From Ensifer adhaerens (GTDB lineage: Bacteria; Pseudomonadota; Alphaproteobacteria; Rhizobiales; Rhizobiaceae), in NCBI RefSeq assembly GCF_000697965.2, contig NZ_CP015880.1, positions 2,542,001 to 2,606,000 of the forward strand: 64,000 nt of DNA, given 5' to 3'. Position 1 is the stretch's first letter; every line of letters starts with the position of its first letter. Under the pieces are notes generated by a model, which did not search any database, had not been told where the DNA came from, and saw nothing but the letters and a program-made list of their open reading frames with translations. Below, piece after piece: positions 52,973 to 62,001 of the stretch. The position numbers and the translations under genes are program-made.

Positions 52973-53848
52973 TCACGCCTGCTTGCGGTTGGTGAGATAG
53001 ACGCCGGCAACGGCAATGATGGTGCCGATGACCATCGGCAGCGTCAGCGCTTCGCCGAAGAAGAGCCACGCCTGCACGGCGGCAAGCGGCGGCACGAGAT
53101 AGATCAGCGACGCTGCGCGCGACACCTGCCCCCGACGGATCAAATAAAGCAGCAGCGCGATCGCGCCCATCGAGAGCCCGAGAACCGACCAGGCAAGTGC
53201 CAGAACCACCTGGAGGTTCCAAGTGACGTGCAAGTCTTCGAGCATCAGCGCCAGCGGGATCGTCACGATCAGCGCGCCGAGATATTGCAGCGCTGCGATG
53301 GTGCGGATGTCACCGCTCTGCAGATGGCGCTTCTGGTAGAGCGTGCCATAGGTGACGGCGCCCATGCCGAGCACGTTGATGATCACAGGCAGAAAGTGGA
53401 TCGGCGTCGCCCCCGTGTCGATCGCCAGCACCTTCGGCAGGACGGCAAGCGCAATGCCGAAGAAGCCGAGCACCAGCCCGAGCTTCTGCTGCGTGCTCAG
53501 CCTCTCGTCGATGACGAAGGCCGCGGCGACCGCGGTCATCAGCGGCTGCAGGCCGGCGATGATGCCGGAAATGCCGGCCGGCACGCCCTCGCCGATCGCC
53601 CACCAGACCGACCCGAGATAGAGCCCGTGCAGGAACATGCCGGACACGATCGCATGACCGGCCATTTTCCAGGACTTCGGCCATCGTGCGCCGGTGACGA
53701 CGCAGAACAGGATGAAGAGCGCGATCGCCAGCGTGTAGCGCAACACGAGAAAGGTCAGCGGATCTGCGTAGACCGCAGCATATTTCGCCACCACCCAGCC
53801 GGTGGACCAGAGCAGAACGAAGATGGCGGGAGCCAGACGGGCGAGCAT
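52973..53848 (-). CDS. DMT-superfamily (EamA) exporter
   Basis: This 291-residue protein has about ten transmembrane segments arranged as two EamA repeats (about 5-130 and 148-285). The repeat starts are FVLLWSTGWVVAKYAA and GMGAVTYGTLY. Members export amino acids or other metabolites; the substrate is unknown. It is convergent with the helicase gene. Confidence 0.87.
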   Translation of the reverse strand: MLARLAPAIFVLLWSTGWVVAKYAAVYADPLTFLVLRYTLAIALFILFCVVTGARWPKSWKMAGHAIVSGMFLHGLYLGSVWWAIGEGVPAGISGIIAGLQPLMTAVAAAFVIDERLSTQQKLGLVLGFFGIALAVLPKVLAIDTGATPIHFLPVIINVLGMGAVTYGTLYQKRHLQSGDIRTIAALQYLGALIVTIPLALMLEDLHVTWNLQVVLALAWSVLGLSMGAIALLLYLIRRGQVSRAASLIYLVPPLAAVQAWLFFGEALTLPMVIGTIIAVAGVYLTNRKQA

Positions 53849-54030
53849 GGTGAGCCTATCGGAATGACGGCGGCAGGTGGAAGCAATGAACCGCCCTCGC
53901 TGAAGCGCGTCGGGCTGTTGTAACGCTTTGATCTGCCGCTGATTTCGCGCTCAAATCCCTCCGATTTAAGCACTCATGCAAGTATCCGCGCCGGTATCGA
54001 TGGTCAAAGCAATTTTTCTGATGGGAAGCA

Positions 54031-54486
54031 TCAGCCAATCGGAACCATCAGCCTGAGCGAGGATAGCGACAGCGAGACGAAACCGGGATCGTACTCCTCG
54101 CGATAGTGCAGCAAGGCGGTATCGACCGCGTGGCCTTCGGCCGCGATCCAGTCGAACATTCTCTGGTAATGGGCAAAGACGTCGCCACTATCAGGGTGAT
54201 GCAGGGCCGTGACGAAGCGCATGGCCGGCAGGTCGACAAAGCCTGGGTGCACGGTCGTCTCTGCCTTGTCGGAAACATAGCCGACGAGATAGCGGAATCC
54301 ATCCGGGCGATCGTTCCAGGAGATGCCGACCAAGGCTGCATGATCGCCTGGATGCAGATGCTGGTGATGCCCCTGCATTTCGGCGATCAGCCGGCGAACG
54401 GCACCATCGGCCGCCTCGCCGAAGGTGCCCTCCCAGAACGATCCGGAAATGCGCTGTGCGGGTCTCTCGACAATTTCGAACACCAT
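54031..54486 (-). CDS. GyrI-like (AraC effector-binding) small-molecule-binding domain protein
   Basis: This 151-residue stand-alone GyrI-like/effector-binding domain has no DNA-binding part. It begins MVFEIVERPAQRISGSFW and includes YLVGYVSD and HYREEYDPGF. Such proteins bind or hydrolyse small toxic molecules. It ends a minus-strand group; the upstream neighbour is the LysR gene at 54569. Confidence 0.75.
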   Translation of the reverse strand: MVFEIVERPAQRISGSFWEGTFGEAADGAVRRLIAEMQGHHQHLHPGDHAALVGISWNDRPDGFRYLVGYVSDKAETTVHPGFVDLPAMRFVTALHHPDSGDVFAHYQRMFDWIAAEGHAVDTALLHYREEYDPGFVSLSLSSLRLMVPIG

Positions 54487-54568
54487 GGTCGCCTCTTAAA
54501 AAAGAGATCCTGCAGCGATTGCCAGGGGTCTCCCGCATGGCAAGCCCTGGAGCAAAACGGAATTTGCC

Positions 54569-55438
54569 TCAAAGCAGTTCCACGAAGGCCCGCGCCGCGT
54601 GGCTGAACTGCCTCTCGCGGTGGGTCAAAAGCTCGAAGCTGCGCTCAGCCAGTTCGAACGGCAGTTCCACGAGCCGGCCGCTATCGACGAAAGGTTGTGC
54701 TGCGAGCCGGGAAACGGCCGTGACGAAAGGACCGCTTTCGACCGCCGTCAGCACCGCCTCGTTCGAGGGCAGCTCAAGCTCGATCCTGAGCCGATCGACG
54801 TCTGCTCCATGATCATTCATCGATTGCAGGAACATTGCCCGCGTGCCGGAGCCTTCCTCGCGCAGCACCCAGCGCGCAGAAAGCAGCATTTCCAGATTGA
54901 CGGCAGCCCCAACGAACGCGTGCAAGGGCGCGGCATAGACGGCGATGCGATCGACGGCGACGCGGCGATGGTCGAGCTTGGCGCCATCCACGCGCCCCTC
55001 GACGAAGCCGAGCTGCGCCGTGCCCTCTTCCACCGCCTCGGCGACGACGGCCGTGTTGCGCACGGTGAGCTTCACATCGACCTGGGGATAGTCGTGGGTG
55101 AAGCGGGCAAGGCGCGACGGCAGCCAATAGCTCGCGACCGTCTGGCTGGCAGCGATCGACAGTTCGCCGCGGCGAAGCTCCGAGAGATCGCGCAGGCAGG
55201 CAGTGGCGGCGAGCGCCCGGGCGAGCACCGCCTTTGCCTCCGGCAGGAAGATCTTGCCGGCATCGGTCAGCGTCAGGCCGCGGCCGACGCGATCGAACAA
55301 TCTGATGTCGTGCTGGGTTTCGAGCGCCGCGATGGCCGCGCTTGCGGCCGACTGCGTGACGTTCATCGCCTCGGCGGCTTTGGTCATGTGCAGCCGCTCG
55401 GCGACCGCGACGAAGATTTTAAGCTGATCGAGTGTCAT
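54569..55438 (-). CDS. LysR family regulator of the YeiE/CysB-like type
   Basis: This 289-residue LysR protein has the winged HTH at residues about 3-62 (KAAEAMNVTQSAASAAIAALE) and a CysB-like effector domain (ELSIAASQTVASYWLP). It is divergent from a YeiH-family gene with only 80 bp between the starts. YeiE/YeiH is a common regulator/exporter pair, so it most likely controls that gene. Confidence 0.87.
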   Translation of the reverse strand: MTLDQLKIFVAVAERLHMTKAAEAMNVTQSAASAAIAALETQHDIRLFDRVGRGLTLTDAGKIFLPEAKAVLARALAATACLRDLSELRRGELSIAASQTVASYWLPSRLARFTHDYPQVDVKLTVRNTAVVAEAVEEGTAQLGFVEGRVDGAKLDHRRVAVDRIAVYAAPLHAFVGAAVNLEMLLSARWVLREEGSGTRAMFLQSMNDHGADVDRLRIELELPSNEAVLTAVESGPFVTAVSRLAAQPFVDSGRLVELPFELAERSFELLTHRERQFSHAARAFVELL

Positions 55439-55518
55439 GGTAGATCAATCGCAAAAATCGATCAGAATGACAAGAATAATCCGTTAGACTGATTCATGGA
55501 TGAGCGTAGGTTGCGCCC

Positions 55519-56598
55519 ATGTCCAGATCGCATTCCCCATTTCGCTCCCAATTTTCCTCAGTCGCCTCCCGCCTGACGTGCATTCTTCCGGGCCTTTTCC
55601 TCTGCTGTCTCGTCGCACTTGCGGCCATCGGTCTGGAATGGATCGAGCGGCGCTGGACCGGCCGCGCCTGGCTGGAAGCGCTCGTTCTCGCGATCCTTCT
55701 CGGCGCTATCGTCCGCAGCCTCTGGACACCCGGCCCCCGCTTCCTCTCCGGCATCCACTTCTCGGCGAAAGTCCTGCTGGAGACAGCGATCGTGCTGATC
55801 GGCGCGATGCTGAGCTTCGATGCGATCGCCGCGAGCGGGCCGACCCTGCTCGTCACCATCGTCGCCATGGTTCTTCTGTCGATTTCCACCGGCTACGTGA
55901 TTGCGCGCATGCTCGGGCTGCCGAAACGCCTGGCGACCTTGATTGCCTGCGGCAACGCCATCTGCGGCAACTCGGCGATCGCCGCCGTCGCACCGGCCAT
56001 CGGTGCCCGCGGCGAGGAGGTCGCAGCTGCAATTTCTTTTACCGCCATCCTCGGCATCGCCGTCGTCCTGTCGCTGCCCTTCGTCGGCGGTTGGCTCGGC
56101 ATGACGCCTCAGGGCTACGGCGTCTTTGCCGGCATGACCGTCTATGCCGTACCCCAGGTCCTGGCCGCGGCCAGCCCCTTCAGCCCGCTCTCGGTCCAGG
56201 TGGGCACGCTGGTCAAGCTCGTGCGCGTGCTGATGCTCGGCCCCGTCGTCTTCTGCTTCTCGCTAATTGGCAGCCGCGATACCGAGCCGGAATGCAAAGC
56301 GCCCGGACAACGGAAGTCGCGCCTCGCCACGATCCTCCATTTCGTTCCCTGGTTCATTCTGGGTTTCCTCGCCGTTGCGATCGCCCGCAACAGCGGCGCA
56401 ATCTCCGACACACTCGCGACCGACGCCGTGACGGTCTCCACCTGGCTGACGGTCATCGCCATGGCCGCCCTCGGCCTTGAGGTCGACATCCGCGCGCTCG
56501 CCCATTGCGGGCCGCGTGCAAGTGCTGCCGCCACATTGTCGCTGCTGGTGCTCGGTGTCCTCGCGGTCCTCGCGATCGTCTGCCTGGGTCTCGGCTAG
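55519..56598 (+). CDS. YeiH family putative sulfate exporter
   Basis: This 359-residue membrane protein has about ten hydrophobic segments and YeiH-family motifs GIHFSAKVLLETAIVLIGA and CGNAICGNSAIAAVAPAIGA. Family members are proposed to export sulfite or sulfate, e.g. after sulfonate breakdown. It is probably regulated by the divergent LysR protein. After its stop a 219-bp gap holds only a hairpin. Confidence 0.87.
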   Translation: MSRSHSPFRSQFSSVASRLTCILPGLFLCCLVALAAIGLEWIERRWTGRAWLEALVLAILLGAIVRSLWTPGPRFLSGIHFSAKVLLETAIVLIGAMLSFDAIAASGPTLLVTIVAMVLLSISTGYVIARMLGLPKRLATLIACGNAICGNSAIAAVAPAIGARGEEVAAAISFTAILGIAVVLSLPFVGGWLGMTPQGYGVFAGMTVYAVPQVLAAASPFSPLSVQVGTLVKLVRVLMLGPVVFCFSLIGSRDTEPECKAPGQRKSRLATILHFVPWFILGFLAVAIARNSGAISDTLATDAVTVSTWLTVIAMAALGLEVDIRALAHCGPRASAAATLSLLVLGVLAVLAIVCLGLG

Positions 56599-56647
56599 CT
56601 TCGGCGCCCGCGTCCAAATTTAGAGCAAGTGCATATTTCTTGCCCAC

Positions 56648-56674
56648 CCGGTCGCAACCACTTTCTGCGACCGG
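56648..56674. repeat. Inverted repeat between yeiH-like and ATP-grasp genes
   Basis: CCGGTCGCA and TGCGACCGG form a perfect 9-bp stem with a 9-nt loop. No T run follows. It may be the 3' hairpin of the YeiH-like gene or part of a mosaic repeat. Confidence 0.5.
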
Positions 56675-56817
56675 ATGCGGCTGCCCTGTCGTTGGGCAGA
56701 TTTCCCCGCGAACGGGCGCTTCTGGCGTGGCCAACTTTCTTTTCAGGCGACTGAGCACGCTTCTTGCATTGCAACCAGCCTTGTACTCAAATGGTCAAAA
56801 ATAAGGGGACCACGCCT

Positions 56818-58227
56818 TTGGCATTTGACGAAATGATGAATGCGGACAGCAGTCCGCGCCAGCCATATTCGACCTATCATGATTGGTATGCCAGCCAGGA
56901 CAGAAATCGGCTCATAGCGAAATCCAAGGACGCCGAGAACATCTTCCGGAAAACCGGCATCACCTTCGCGGTCTACGGACACGCAGACAGTTCCGAAAAG
57001 CTCATCCCCTTCGATCTCATCCCCCGCATCATCTCCGGCCGCGAATGGCGCAAGCTCGCCCAGGGCATCGAACAGCGGGTCATCGCTCTCAACGCCTTTC
57101 TCGACGACATCTACCACAAGCAGGAAATCATCCGCGCCGGCCGCATCCCGCGCGAACTGATCGAGAAGAACGAAGCCTTCCTGCCGCAGATGATCGGTTT
57201 CCGCCCGCCGGGCGGCGTCTATACCCATATCGTCGGCACCGACATCGTCAGAACCGGCGAAGACCAGTTCTACGTTCTCGAAGATAACGCGCGTACCCCG
57301 TCCGGCGTCAGCTACATGCTGGAAAACCGCGAAACGATGATGCAGATGTTCCCGGAACTCTTCCATCAGAACCGCGTGCGCCCGGTCGAGAACTACCCCT
57401 ACCTGCTGCGGCAGAGCCTTTCGTCGCTAGCCCCTCCCGGCTGCAGCGGCAAGCCGCGCGTCGCGGTGCTGACGCCCGGCATCTACAATTCGGCTTACTA
57501 CGAACACGCGTTCCTCGCCGACCAGATGGGCGTCGAGCTCGTCGAAGGATCGGACCTGCGGGTGATCGACGGCAAGGTGAAGATGCGCACCACCCGCGGC
57601 TACGAGGCGATCGACGTGCTCTACCGCCGCGTCGATGACGACTTCCTCGACCCACTCACCTTCCGACCGGATTCCGCCCTCGGCATTCCCGGCATCATGG
57701 ACGTCTACCGCGCCGGCAACATCACCATTGCCAACGCGCCCGGCACCGGAATTTCCGACGACAAGGCGATCTATTCCTACATGCCCGAGATCGTCGAGTT
57801 CTATACCGGCCGCAAGCCGCTCTTGGAAAACGTCCCGACCTGGCGCTGTTCCGAGCCGCAGAGTCTCAAATACGTGCTCGAGCATCTGGAAGAGCTGGTG
57901 GTCAAGGAGGTCCACGGCTCAGGCGGCTACGGCATGCTGGTAGGCCCGACGGCGACCAGGAAGGAACGCGCCGTCTTCGCCGAGAAGCTGAAAGCCCGCC
58001 CGACCAATTACATCGCCCAGCCGACGCTTTCCCTTTCCACCGTGCCGATCCTCGTCAACAAGGGCATCGCGCCCCGGCACGTCGACCTTCGCCCCTATGT
58101 CCTCGTCTCCGACAAGGTCCAGATCATCCCCGGCGGCCTGACGCGCGTGGCGCTGAAAGCCGGTTCGCTCGTCGTGAACTCCAGCCAGGGTGGCGGGACC
58201 AAGGACACCTGGGTGCTGGAGGACTGA
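56818..58227 (+). CDS. Circularly permuted ATP-grasp type 2 protein (DUF404/DUF407)
   Basis: This roughly 469-residue protein is of the circularly permuted ATP-grasp family, predicted to form amide or peptide bonds. Clear motifs include YVLEDNARTPSGVSYMLENR, GTGISDDKAIYSYMPEIV, VVKEVHGSGGYGMLVGP and HVDLRPYVLV. The TTG at 56818 lies 8 nt after AGGGGA and starts LAFDEMMNADSS; ATG 56791 is another option. The alpha-E gene begins 3 nt after its stop. Confidence 0.88.
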   Translation: MAFDEMMNADSSPRQPYSTYHDWYASQDRNRLIAKSKDAENIFRKTGITFAVYGHADSSEKLIPFDLIPRIISGREWRKLAQGIEQRVIALNAFLDDIYHKQEIIRAGRIPRELIEKNEAFLPQMIGFRPPGGVYTHIVGTDIVRTGEDQFYVLEDNARTPSGVSYMLENRETMMQMFPELFHQNRVRPVENYPYLLRQSLSSLAPPGCSGKPRVAVLTPGIYNSAYYEHAFLADQMGVELVEGSDLRVIDGKVKMRTTRGYEAIDVLYRRVDDDFLDPLTFRPDSALGIPGIMDVYRAGNITIANAPGTGISDDKAIYSYMPEIVEFYTGRKPLLENVPTWRCSEPQSLKYVLEHLEELVVKEVHGSGGYGMLVGPTATRKERAVFAEKLKARPTNYIAQPTLSLSTVPILVNKGIAPRHVDLRPYVLVSDKVQIIPGGLTRVALKAGSLVVNSSQGGGTKDTWVLED

Positions 58228-58230
58228 GAG

Positions 58231-59169
58231 ATGCTGGGAAGAACTGCAAACGGCCTCTACTGGATGTTCCGCTATATCGAACGCGCCGAAAACAGCGCCC
58301 GGCTGATCGATGCCGGCCTGCGCATGGCGCTGACCCGCAGCGAGGCAACGGAGGGCGACTGGGACGGTGTGCTGCAAAGTGCGGGCGTGCGCGAACTTTA
58401 TGACGAGGTGCACGAAACGCTGACGAGCATCGACGCGATCGACTTCCTGCTGCGCGACCGGGCCAACCCCTCAAGCGTGATGTCCTGCATCGAGGCGGGG
58501 CGTCACAATGCCCGCATGGTGCGCACGGCGCTGACGCGCGAAACCTGGGAAGCCACCAACGAGTGCTATCTCGAGATGAGGGCAATGCTGTCGAAGAAGG
58601 CGCGCCCGACGGACATGCCGGAGATCATCGACATGATCAAGCGCCGCGCCGGCCTCATCCGTGGCGCCTTCCACGGCACCATGCTTCGAAACGAGATCTT
58701 CAATTTCTCGCGCATCGGCACCTTCATCGAACGGGCCGACAACACCGCCCGCATACTTGACGTGAAGTACTACGTGCTTCTGCCGGCGGTCGCCGCCGTC
58801 GGCTCGTCGATGGACAATGTGCAGTGGGAATCGATCCTGCGCTCGGTCTCGGCGCATCGCGCCTATGGCTGGGTCTATGACGCCGAACTTCGCCCCGCCA
58901 ACATCGCCGACTTCCTGATTTCCAACGGCCGCATGCCGCGCTCGCTTGCCTATTGCTACGAGAAGATCGCCAGCAACCTCGGCTATCTCGAGCGGGAGTA
59001 TGGCGAACGCCATGCCGCCCACGAGACGGCCGACCGGACGCTAGCGTCGCTGCGCAGCCAGTCGATCAAGGACATCATGGATCAGGGGCTGCATGAGTAT
59101 CTCGAAGAATTCATCAGCCACAACAACCGTCTGGGACAGGAAATCTCCGACGGCTACCGATTCTACTAG
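58231..59169 (+). CDS. Alpha-E domain protein (DUF403)
   Basis: This 312-residue all-helical protein begins MLGRTANGLYWMFRYIERAENSA in pieces typical of the alpha-E family, with NFSRIGTFIERADNTARI in the middle. Alpha-E proteins nearly always accompany the circularly permuted ATP-grasp and a transglutaminase-like protein; all three occur here. Its biochemical role is unknown. A rhizobial repeat (copy 4) lies directly after its stop. Confidence 0.88.
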   Translation: MLGRTANGLYWMFRYIERAENSARLIDAGLRMALTRSEATEGDWDGVLQSAGVRELYDEVHETLTSIDAIDFLLRDRANPSSVMSCIEAGRHNARMVRTALTRETWEATNECYLEMRAMLSKKARPTDMPEIIDMIKRRAGLIRGAFHGTMLRNEIFNFSRIGTFIERADNTARILDVKYYVLLPAVAAVGSSMDNVQWESILRSVSAHRAYGWVYDAELRPANIADFLISNGRMPRSLAYCYEKIASNLGYLEREYGERHAAHETADRTLASLRSQSIKDIMDQGLHEYLEEFISHNNRLGQEISDGYRFY

Positions 59170-59213
59170 AGCAGTTTCAGCGAAAGTGTAACGCCGTTTC
59201 GCGTTTGGAATTG
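59170..59213. repeat. Dispersed palindromic intergenic repeat, copy 4 (inverted orientation)
   Basis: AGCAGTTTCAGCGAAAGTG...TTTGGAATTGC is the reverse complement of copies 1-3. It lies immediately after the alpha-E stop and before a further intergenic stretch to 59284, so it is inserted inside an operon. Confidence 0.75.
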
Positions 59214-59284
59214 CGTAAAAACAAGGAGATAGAGCGCTTTCACAACTCCGTTTTGACCGGAAGCGTTCTAGATCGGAGGATGGC

Positions 59285-60136
59285 ATGCACCTGAAGATCA
59301 GCCACACGACCGAATATCACTATGACGAGCCCGTGCAGTATGCCCTGCAGCGCTTGCGGCTGACGCCGCTCACCCAGGTGGGCCAGACCGTGCTCGGCTG
59401 GGAGACCCTCGTCGATGGCGCTGCGATCGAAGTGAACTACGACGACCACTTCGGCAACCGTGTTCACCTCGTCAGCATCGACGGCGACCGCGAAACGATC
59501 CATATCACGGCCTCCGGCGAGGTCCACACGGAGGACCGCGCCGGCGTCTTCGGCCCGCACCAGTCCTATGTGCCGCTGTGGCTCTTTGCACGCGAAACAC
59601 CGCTTACCAAGGCCGGAAAGCTCATCCGCGAGCTCGCAAAATCCGCCGAAGGTGACACCGCCCTTGCCCGCATGCATGCGCTGATGGAGACGATCCACGA
59701 GGCGGTGACGTACAAACCCGGCGAGACCCATGCGGAAACGACGGCCGAGGATGCGCTGGAAAGCGGCCAGGGCGTCTGCCAGGACCATGCCCATATCCTG
59801 ATCGCAGCGGCGCGCTCGCTCGATCTACCGGCGCGCTACATCTCGGGCTACCTGATGATGGAGGGGCACCCCGAACAGACGGCCAGCCACGCCTGGGCCG
59901 AGGTGCATCTCAACGGGCTCGGCTGGGTCGGCTTCGATGCAGCCAACAAGATCTGCCCAGATGATCGCTATGTCCGCATCGCCTCCGGCCTCTGCTACCG
60001 CGACGCCGCCCCCATCTCCGGGCTGATCCACGGCGAGGCGAAGGAGACGCTGAAGGTGTCGGTCACGGTCGAACAGCAGCAGCAAAGCCAAAACCAAAGC
60101 CAGGCCCGGGGCCAGAGCCAAAATCAGAGTCAGTAG
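59285..60136 (+). CDS. Transglutaminase-like protein of the ATP-grasp/alpha-E cluster
   Basis: This 283-residue protein has an N-terminal beta domain (MHLKISHTTEYHYDEPVQYA) and a transglutaminase-like core. The catalytic Cys is in SGQGVCQDHAHI, the His in ASHAWAEVH and the Asp in WVGFDAAN. The last 20 or so residues are almost only Q, S and N, unusual for the family. A CGGAGG site precedes the ATG. It may act as a peptidase or amide-bond-forming enzyme on the product of the ATP-grasp. Confidence 0.88.
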   Translation: MHLKISHTTEYHYDEPVQYALQRLRLTPLTQVGQTVLGWETLVDGAAIEVNYDDHFGNRVHLVSIDGDRETIHITASGEVHTEDRAGVFGPHQSYVPLWLFARETPLTKAGKLIRELAKSAEGDTALARMHALMETIHEAVTYKPGETHAETTAEDALESGQGVCQDHAHILIAAARSLDLPARYISGYLMMEGHPEQTASHAWAEVHLNGLGWVGFDAANKICPDDRYVRIASGLCYRDAAPISGLIHGEAKETLKVSVTVEQQQQSQNQSQARGQSQNQSQ

Positions 60137-60188
60137 GGCCTGAGGCGGGGCGGCGAGGACGCCCCGCCGAAGCTGCAGGGTGTTGCAA

Positions 60189-60857
60189 CTACCGCGAGGC
60201 GCTCGCCTGCAGGATGCGGCAGAGCGAAACCAGCCCGCTGTCATAACCGCCGCCAACGACATCGCGACAGCGTTTGATCAGCTTGACCCGCTCGCCGACG
60301 GGCAGTGCATTGAACGCGGCCATCGAAGCGCCTGGTGAAACCGAGCCTCCCGAACCGCCTCCGGTTCCACCGCCAACGCTGCCGCCACCCCCGGAGCTCC
60401 CGCCGCCGGATCCCGTTCCAACTCCCACGCCGAGCCCAAGCCCGACGCCGTTGCCGCCGCCTGCATTGGCCTTGAGACCAGCAGTCAGGCCATTCCGTCC
60501 ACCGACCGTGGCATTGACCGAAGTGTTGAGCCCTTTTCCGCCGCCAAGGCCGACATCGGCATCCGCGTTGATGCCATTGGCGCCGCCGGCGCTCGCCTGC
60601 ACATCGGCGTTGACGCCTTGCGCACCGCCGATCGAGGCGTTTGCGTTGGCATTGACGCCGTTTGCGCCGCCGAGCGATGCATCGACATCGGCCTTAAGGC
60701 CGTTCGAGCCACCAAGTCCGACATTGGCGTTCAGCCCGCTCGGGCCACCGACGGACACGCCGACGCCAAGACCGTTCGCACTCTGTGAAAATGCCGGCTG
60801 GGACAGCGCCACCGTCGCAAGAAGACCGAGCGACAACGCAAATACATTCCTCCGCAT
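60189..60857 (-). CDS. Secreted protein with eight 14-residue Gly-rich repeats
   Basis: This 222-residue protein has a signal peptide (about 1-25) and then about eight tandem 14-residue repeats (residues 32-143) of the pattern A-s-l-G-G-a-N-G-v-N-A-d-x-d. Such repeats would stack into a beta-solenoid, as in ice-binding or surface proteins. A Gly/Ser linker (about 144-175) leads to a C-terminal segment with two Cys (KRCRDVVGGG and SLCRIL). I do not recognise it. TCCTCC complement on the minus strand gives a GGAGGA site before the ATG. Confidence 0.85.
   Translation of the reverse strand: MRRNVFALSLGLLATVALSQPAFSQSANGLGVGVSVGGPSGLNANVGLGGSNGLKADVDASLGGANGVNANANASIGGAQGVNADVQASAGGANGINADADVGLGGGKGLNTSVNATVGGRNGLTAGLKANAGGGNGVGLGLGVGVGTGSGGGSSGGGGSVGGGTGGGSGGSVSPGASMAAFNALPVGERVKLIKRCRDVVGGGYDSGLVSLCRILQASASR
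60429..60764 (-). repeat. 42-bp tandem repeats encoding the 14-residue units
   Basis: The coding repeats number about eight, with variable bases but a constant length of 42 bp, so the reading frame would be kept if units were gained or lost. Confidence 0.75.
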
Positions 60858-61039
60858 GATCGTCCTCCTAACAAGGTCAGGGTCGGAATGGCCCCGACAA
60901 AGGGGATACGTCGCAGGGTTGCTGCCGGTTGCAGCGGATCAGCCGAAAAGCGAGGGTTTTGCCCGGTGTGGATAACACAGGGCGAAGATGCGGCCGAAGG
61001 CGTGTCTTTTCGAAACGATGGCCTTGGCACCCAAACAGG

Positions 61040-61067
61040 ATCGCCGCACTGAAAGTGGTGCGGTGAT
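61040..61067. terminator. Hairpin downstream of the NTF2-like gene
   Basis: ATCGCCGCAC and GTGCGGTGAT pair over 10 positions (one wobble) with an 8-nt loop. It lies just after the minus-strand gene ending at 61089 and has no T run. Confidence 0.45.
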
Positions 61068-61088
61068 CGTTCTGAGGCTCTTAGCGGA

Positions 61089-61484
61089 TCAAAGGACGTC
61101 TGATGAGACGCGCGCCGTTGTAAGGCTGGCCAATGGCCCGAAAAAGCCGATGATGCGCGTAATGCGCGTCGCGTTGGGATCGAGGAATGCGATGTCCAGA
61201 CCCTCGGGGAAAGATGATCCGTCGGGCATCACAAATCGCCAGGCGAAGCGTGCGATCCCATGATGAACATCCACGTCGCTTGTCCGAGTAATACGCGCGC
61301 CCGGGTGCCCAGCCTGAATACCTGCAATGTGCGCGAGCAGTTCTTCTGCACCGGCGGCATGAACCGTCGGGTCCGTGTACGTTGCGCCATCGGCCCAGAT
61401 CGGCACCAGCAACGCCCGCCTCTGCTCGGCGTCCTCCGACGACCAGGCAGCGCAATACGAATCGATAAGATCTGTTAACGGCAC
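61089..61484 (-). CDS. NTF2-like/SnoaL-fold protein
   Basis: This 131-residue protein has the cone-shaped NTF2-like fold, with LIDSYCAAWSSEDAEQRRALL at the N-terminus (shown here only in part), WADGATYTDPT and HHGIARFAWRFVMPDG. Members bind or isomerise small hydrophobic ligands. The start is a GTG at 61484 preceded by GAAGAAG and a further GGGAG. No functional partner is obvious. Confidence 0.78.
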   Translation of the reverse strand: MPLTDLIDSYCAAWSSEDAEQRRALLVPIWADGATYTDPTVHAAGAEELLAHIAGIQAGHPGARITRTSDVDVHHGIARFAWRFVMPDGSSFPEGLDIAFLDPNATRITRIIGFFGPLASLTTARVSSDVL

Positions 61485-62001
61485 GCTTCTTCACTCCCTT
61501 AGATCATAGGTTCCGACACGCTCCGACGGCCAAGTCGAGGAGCATGCTCCTTCTCGCCGCAAGATAGCTGACGGCTGTTCGGCTGCTGCATTTATCCTTC
61601 GATCGTCTCCGATCAATGGAGCACTGCCGCGGCCGCCCACCTGCAGGCACGCAACGTCGCGGGAGAAAACTATGACGTCGACGCTGCGAGGCCAATACGC
61701 ACCGCGCGGTCAGTGGTTACCCAGAGGTAAGGGAAGATGAACAGGCCCGCCGACTAGGGCTGATTGCAGCGATGAAGACGGTCGCGGGTCAGTGCGAGCA
61801 TAAAAGTTACAGGTCCCGTCCCGCGACGATGCTTGCGGGTGCGCCAAGCCTGCTCAGCTCGCAGCGGCCTCCTCGACGCTGGCACCTGGGACCGTCGCAC
61901 CGCAATTACGGTGCGACGGCGGCCTTTGCGCGTCTGTTATGACGCAAGCTGTGTTGAGCGCCAAAGACAAGAGCGAACTGTCCGCTCTCGCGCCGACAGC
62001 G
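61485..62001. other. 517-bp gap without a supported gene
   Basis: I see no convincing reading frame, tRNA or repeat copy from 61485 to 61891. The short open frames lack ribosome sites and family signals. A strong hairpin occupies 61892-61919. The 5' part presumably holds the promoter for the NTF2-like gene. Confidence 0.6.
61892..61919 (-). terminator. Strong hairpin downstream of the dehydratase gene
   Basis: CCGTCGCACCG and CGGTGCGACGG form a perfect 11-bp stem with a 6-nt loop. There is no T run on the minus strand, but it is the likely 3' end signal of the dehydratase transcript. Confidence 0.6.

Noticed and set aside
55439..55518. LysR operator in the YeiE/YeiH-like intergenic region
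   Set aside because: The gap is AT-rich and has partial repeats of GATC/ATCG, but no convincing symmetrical T-N11-A site stands out.
61485..61891. Small open frames and a possible tRNA in the longest gene-free gap
   Set aside because: No cloverleaf or T-loop sequence was found, and the short frames lack ribosome sites and protein-like composition.
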